IMG/VR virus record: IMGVR_UViG_3300037827_000697
Location: 1 to 33,691 of that record
Reading direction: 5' to 3' (one strand)
From: a virus
Length of the DNA: 33,691 nt
Within the stretch, counting starts at the first letter, position 1; every line of letters begins with the position of its first letter. This document shows positions 31,964 through 33,691 of this stretch, piece after piece. The position numbers were made by a program, and so were the translations under genes. The notes under the pieces are model-generated. The model did no database searches. It saw nothing but the letters and a program-made list of their open reading frames with translations, and was not told the DNA's origin.

Positions 31964-32128
31964 TTAAATCCTATTTAAATCTTTCAGAGACATGATATCC
32001 AGTTCATAAGCAGGAACACCCGTATCTCTAAGAACAGCTATTGCCTCTGAAAGTTTATAAAAAGGCTTAATACAACAATCTTCCTCTCTACACTCACGAT
32101 CAGTAAATTGTGTACAAACACTTATCAT
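31964..32128 (-). CDS. 54-residue Cys-containing hypothetical protein
   Basis: ATG at 32128 follows TAGGGA. The product begins MISVCTQFTDRECREEDCC with four Cys in the first 19 residues (C5, C13, C18, C19), then a helix (KLSEAIAVLRDTGVPAYELD). The Cys pattern could bind metal. It fills the space between the secreted-protein and membrane-protein genes. Not recognised. Confidence 0.6.
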   Translation of the reverse strand: MISVCTQFTDRECREEDCCIKPFYKLSEAIAVLRDTGVPAYELDIMSLKDLNRI

Positions 32129-32139
32129 TAAAAAATTCC

Positions 32140-32568
32140 CTAATAATGCACACCAACATATTTAGTATCGGAAGCTGTGTCTAATGCACCGCCTGTTATG
32201 ACAGTCTTGGCAGTGACAGGATGCGTTCCGACGGCATGAAATATGACATTAACTTCCAAATTATATGTGTGCCCCCAAGATTGACCAGTAGCTAGCCCTA
32301 TATGTTCCTTGATTATTTTGCAGTGCTCCGGCTGAGATTCAGGACAAAGCGAGACAGTCCATGCGAAATCCTTAAAGCCCGGCGTTGTATTGTAAACGGT
32401 AACTCCATGAACACTATGCAATGTTGTTACTTGATTAATCTGTGTTGTAACATTTTGGGTGCCAGCTACAGCGACAGCAACATCCGATACTTGTTGTGGT
32501 GCCATAGGCATAGCCATTGCAACGCTTGAGCTTAATAAAAACAGTCCAGCAATAGATTTTAATTTCAT
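32140..32568 (-). CDS. Secreted/periplasmic hypothetical protein
   Basis: The 142-residue product has a signal peptide: MKLKSIAGLFLLSSSVAMA, with a probable cleavage after AMA (residue 19). The mature part is beta-rich (VTTLHSVHGVTVYNTTPG, WGHTYNLEVNVIFHAVGTH) and has two Cys in LCPESQPEHCKI, likely a disulphide. Signal-peptide genes are unusual in phages of this size and usually alter the host surface or envelope. Strong start (CATT to ATG with TAAGGA upstream). Function unknown. Confidence 0.75.
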   Translation of the reverse strand: MKLKSIAGLFLLSSSVAMAMPMAPQQVSDVAVAVAGTQNVTTQINQVTTLHSVHGVTVYNTTPGFKDFAWTVSLCPESQPEHCKIIKEHIGLATGQSWGHTYNLEVNVIFHAVGTHPVTAKTVITGGALDTASDTKYVGVHY

Positions 32569-32577
32569 TATTTATCC

Positions 32578-32901
32578 TTAAATTTTAGGGGTTTTAATAT
32601 CTGTAATTGTGAGATCACGAATAGCAAGCCAAGAAAAAAACTCTGTAATAAAACAATCATTATTGAAATAAAGACGTGGAAACATGTCGGCTCCGTCTAT
32701 ATGAGAACGTCTAGCTTCTGGTGAATTTTTCATTTTATCCCAAGCTATTAACCGGGTTTCAGCAATCCATTTTATATGACCCCGATCACTATTTTTTGAT
32801 AATCGCTCAATATGATGCTCTGTAAATTCTGTCTGAACAACGATGTATAATTGCTGAGATTCAAGTAGAGCACTCAAAATTTCCTTTTGTATTTCTCTCA
32901 T
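32578..32901 (-). CDS. Hypothetical protein, 107 residues
   Basis: The product starts MREIQKEILSALLESQQLYI and contains HIERLSKNSDRGHIKWIAETRL and FPRLYFNNDCFITEFFSW. Its start overlaps the stop of the previous gene as ATGA. No membrane segment, motif or family recognised. It forms one unit with the coiled-coil membrane protein upstream. Confidence 0.65.
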   Translation of the reverse strand: MREIQKEILSALLESQQLYIVVQTEFTEHHIERLSKNSDRGHIKWIAETRLIAWDKMKNSPEARRSHIDGADMFPRLYFNNDCFITEFFSWLAIRDLTITDIKTPKI

Positions 32902-33176
32902 CCAAAATGACCTTTAATCAAAACTCCTGCAAAAGCCGTCGCTACTGCGAGCATAAAACCCATGACCCAGCAAAATTGTGACCATGAATTTTTTCGCACA
33001 TCTTCGATTCTATTTTCTAATCTGTCAAATCTTTTATTTGCGTCATCAAATTTTTTATCTATAGAATCAAATCGTTTTTCGATTCTCATCATTGTTTCAT
33101 TAATATGGCTTATCGATTGTTCCAGTAGTGCCAAGCGTGTGTCATCTTTCATGTGTGCCTCTAATTTAGCTCTCAT
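32898..33176 (-). CDS. Coiled-coil protein with C-terminal membrane anchor
   Basis: Of 92 residues, about 12-65 form a coiled coil (ISHINETMMRIEKRFDSIDKKFDD, RFDRLENRIEDV) and 68-90 a membrane helix (FCWVMGFMLAVATAFAGVLI). This resembles small phage proteins of the XhlA-like and tail-anchored coiled-coil type. Two starts are possible: 33176 (GGGAGG four bases away) and 33152 (GAGGCACAC). Possible role in membrane control or exclusion, unproven. Confidence 0.65.
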   Translation of the reverse strand: MRAKLEAHMKDDTRLALLEQSISHINETMMRIEKRFDSIDKKFDDANKRFDRLENRIEDVRKNSWSQFCWVMGFMLAVATAFAGVLIKGHFG

Positions 33177-33186
33177 ACCTCCTCCC

Positions 33187-33393
33187 TTAGGTTAAAAAGT
33201 CCTCAATTGATAATTTGATTTTATGCTTTTTTGCCAATGCAAGCATTAACCGTACCTTGGATAAACGCGGCACTCTTCTGCCAGATTCCCAATTTGAAAC
33301 GGTTCCAGCCGTCACGTCAAATTCTTTTCCAAACTCAGCTTGTTCAAGACTAAGTGCCAGTCTCAATTTCTTAATAATAAGGTGCGGGGTCAT
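33187..33393 (-). CDS. Cro/CI-type HTH regulator
   Basis: The 68-residue protein has a classical XRE/Cro fold: LSLEQAEFGKEFDVTAGTVSNWESGRRVP (15-43), with helix-turn-helix about residues 16-36. It is the size of Cro and lacks a CI-type cleavage domain. Strong binding site GGAGG. It is divergent from the early operon and lies next to the palindrome at 33435, so it likely binds there and represses one or both promoters. Whether it acts as a Cro-like switch or a simple repressor cannot be told. Confidence 0.85.
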   Translation of the reverse strand: MTPHLIIKKLRLALSLEQAEFGKEFDVTAGTVSNWESGRRVPRLSKVRLMLALAKKHKIKLSIEDFLT

Positions 33394-33414
33394 TTTGCCT
33401 CCAAGTGAATGCGC

Positions 33415-33444
33415 TTTATATCTTATTGATTATGTAATGGTCAA
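33415..33444 (-). promoter_or_regulatory. Candidate leftward promoter of the HTH gene
   Basis: On the leftward strand TTGACC (33444-33439) and TATAAA (33420-33415), 18-base spacing, or ATATAA at 17. The -35 lies inside the palindrome at 33435-33450, consistent with autoregulation. It is 22 bases from the HTH ATG at 33393. Confidence 0.5.
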
Positions 33445-33450
33445 CCATTA
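33435..33450. promoter_or_regulatory. 16-bp palindrome (candidate operator)
   Basis: TAATGGTCAACCATTA: perfect 7-bp arms around CA. It overlaps the -35 of the leftward HTH promoter and lies 27 bases before the -35 of the early rightward promoter. Size and symmetry fit a Cro/CI-type operator. Confidence 0.7.
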
Positions 33451-33476
33451 AATTGCAAAAAGAAGGATAATGAATA

Positions 33477-33505
33477 TTGACATTACATTTCTTTTGGAAT
33501 AATAT
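33477..33505 (+). promoter_or_regulatory. Strong sigma70-type early promoter
   Basis: TTGACA (33477-33482), 17-base spacer, TAATAT (33500-33505). It drives the early operon beginning with ATG 33544. Sequence and leader are shared with the promoter at 27064. Confidence 0.88.
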
Positions 33506-33543
33506 CGCCATTGTTATCAATTAATAGTGATGAGGTAAAAAAT

Positions 33544-33691
33544 ATGATTTACAATCAAGTAAATGGCATGATGCTATCGAAACTGGTTAAAAGGAATTTA
33601 ACCGCTATGGATCCATACAGAAATTTATTCAATTATGTTTGTGAAATTGTAAATGATCGATCGGTTTGGGATAAAGATTTGGAAAGTTTTA
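33544..33691 (+). CDS. Hypothetical early protein, 5' part (continues at base 1)
   Basis: ATG at 33544, preceded by GATGAGG, opens the 141-residue early protein whose remainder is at 4-405. From 33565 the sequence repeats bases 1-127, so this copy is cut by the contig end and is not a second gene. First gene downstream of the promoter at 33477. Confidence 0.85.
   Translation, partial: MIYNQVNGMMLSKLVKRNLTAMDPYRNLFNYVCEIVNDRSVWDKDLESF
33565..33691. repeat. Right copy of 127-bp terminal direct repeat
   Basis: Identical to bases 1-127 at every position checked along its length. See the left copy: most likely assembly overlap of a circular or circularly permuted molecule. Confidence 0.95.

Noticed and set aside
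1-33691. Diversity-generating retroelement, suggested by some BPP-1-like gene features
   Set aside because: No reverse transcriptase frame and no template/variable repeat pair seen.
1-33691. Integrase and attachment site
   Set aside because: No tyrosine or serine recombinase motif in any frame; lysogeny by integration is not supported.
1-33691. tRNA genes or CRISPR array
   Set aside because: No cloverleaf-like segment was noticed and the only regularly spaced repeats are the origin iterons.

Overview
The window is a complete genome of a tailed double-stranded DNA phage. The last 127 bases (33565-33691) repeat bases 1-127 exactly, so the molecule reads as a circle of 33,564 bp, opened inside a gene that starts at 33544 and ends at 405. 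Base composition is AT-rich. The lysis genes (GH108-type endolysin, three-segment holin) point to a Gram-negative, probably proteobacterial, host. I cannot name the host from the sequence. No integrase, RNA polymerase, DNA polymerase, reverse transcriptase, tRNA or CRISPR array is visible.

The virion genes run leftward (26904 to 3766) in an order close to that of T7: small terminase candidate, a run of small unknown genes, portal, scaffold, major capsid, head fibre, tail tubular proteins A and B, four internal virion/ejection proteins, tail fibre, large terminase, and a second fibre. A strong terminator lies just after the capsid and head-fibre genes, as Tphi does in T7.

The rest is lambda-like. 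A rightward early operon (33544 across the join to 3771) carries a YqaJ-type exonuclease, a RecT-type annealing protein and a DUF669 protein with an SSB-like acidic tail, followed by small proteins. A leftward replication and lysis block (31049 to 27648) starts with a lambda-O-like initiator. Its coding sequence contains an origin with 23-bp-spaced iterons, a T-rich stretch and a GC-rich inverted repeat, in the same order as lambda ori. It continues with a VRR-NUC nuclease, endolysin, holin and a small gene. A third leftward block (33393 to 31463) begins with a small Cro/CI-type HTH protein and holds accessory genes, including a secreted protein and membrane proteins.

Control appears to rest on host sigma70-type promoters. 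Two strong rightward promoters (33477 and 27064) share their sequence, leader and ribosome binding site. A 16-bp palindrome lies between the HTH gene and the early operon, and a different 17-bp palindrome lies upstream of the leftward virion operon. Bidirectional terminators at 27623 and 31458 separate the convergent units. Several genes under 60 codons were found by hand (402, 2721, 3468, 3643, 5078, 31311, 31463, 31964), most supported by ribosome binding sites or by ATGA/TAATG coupling.
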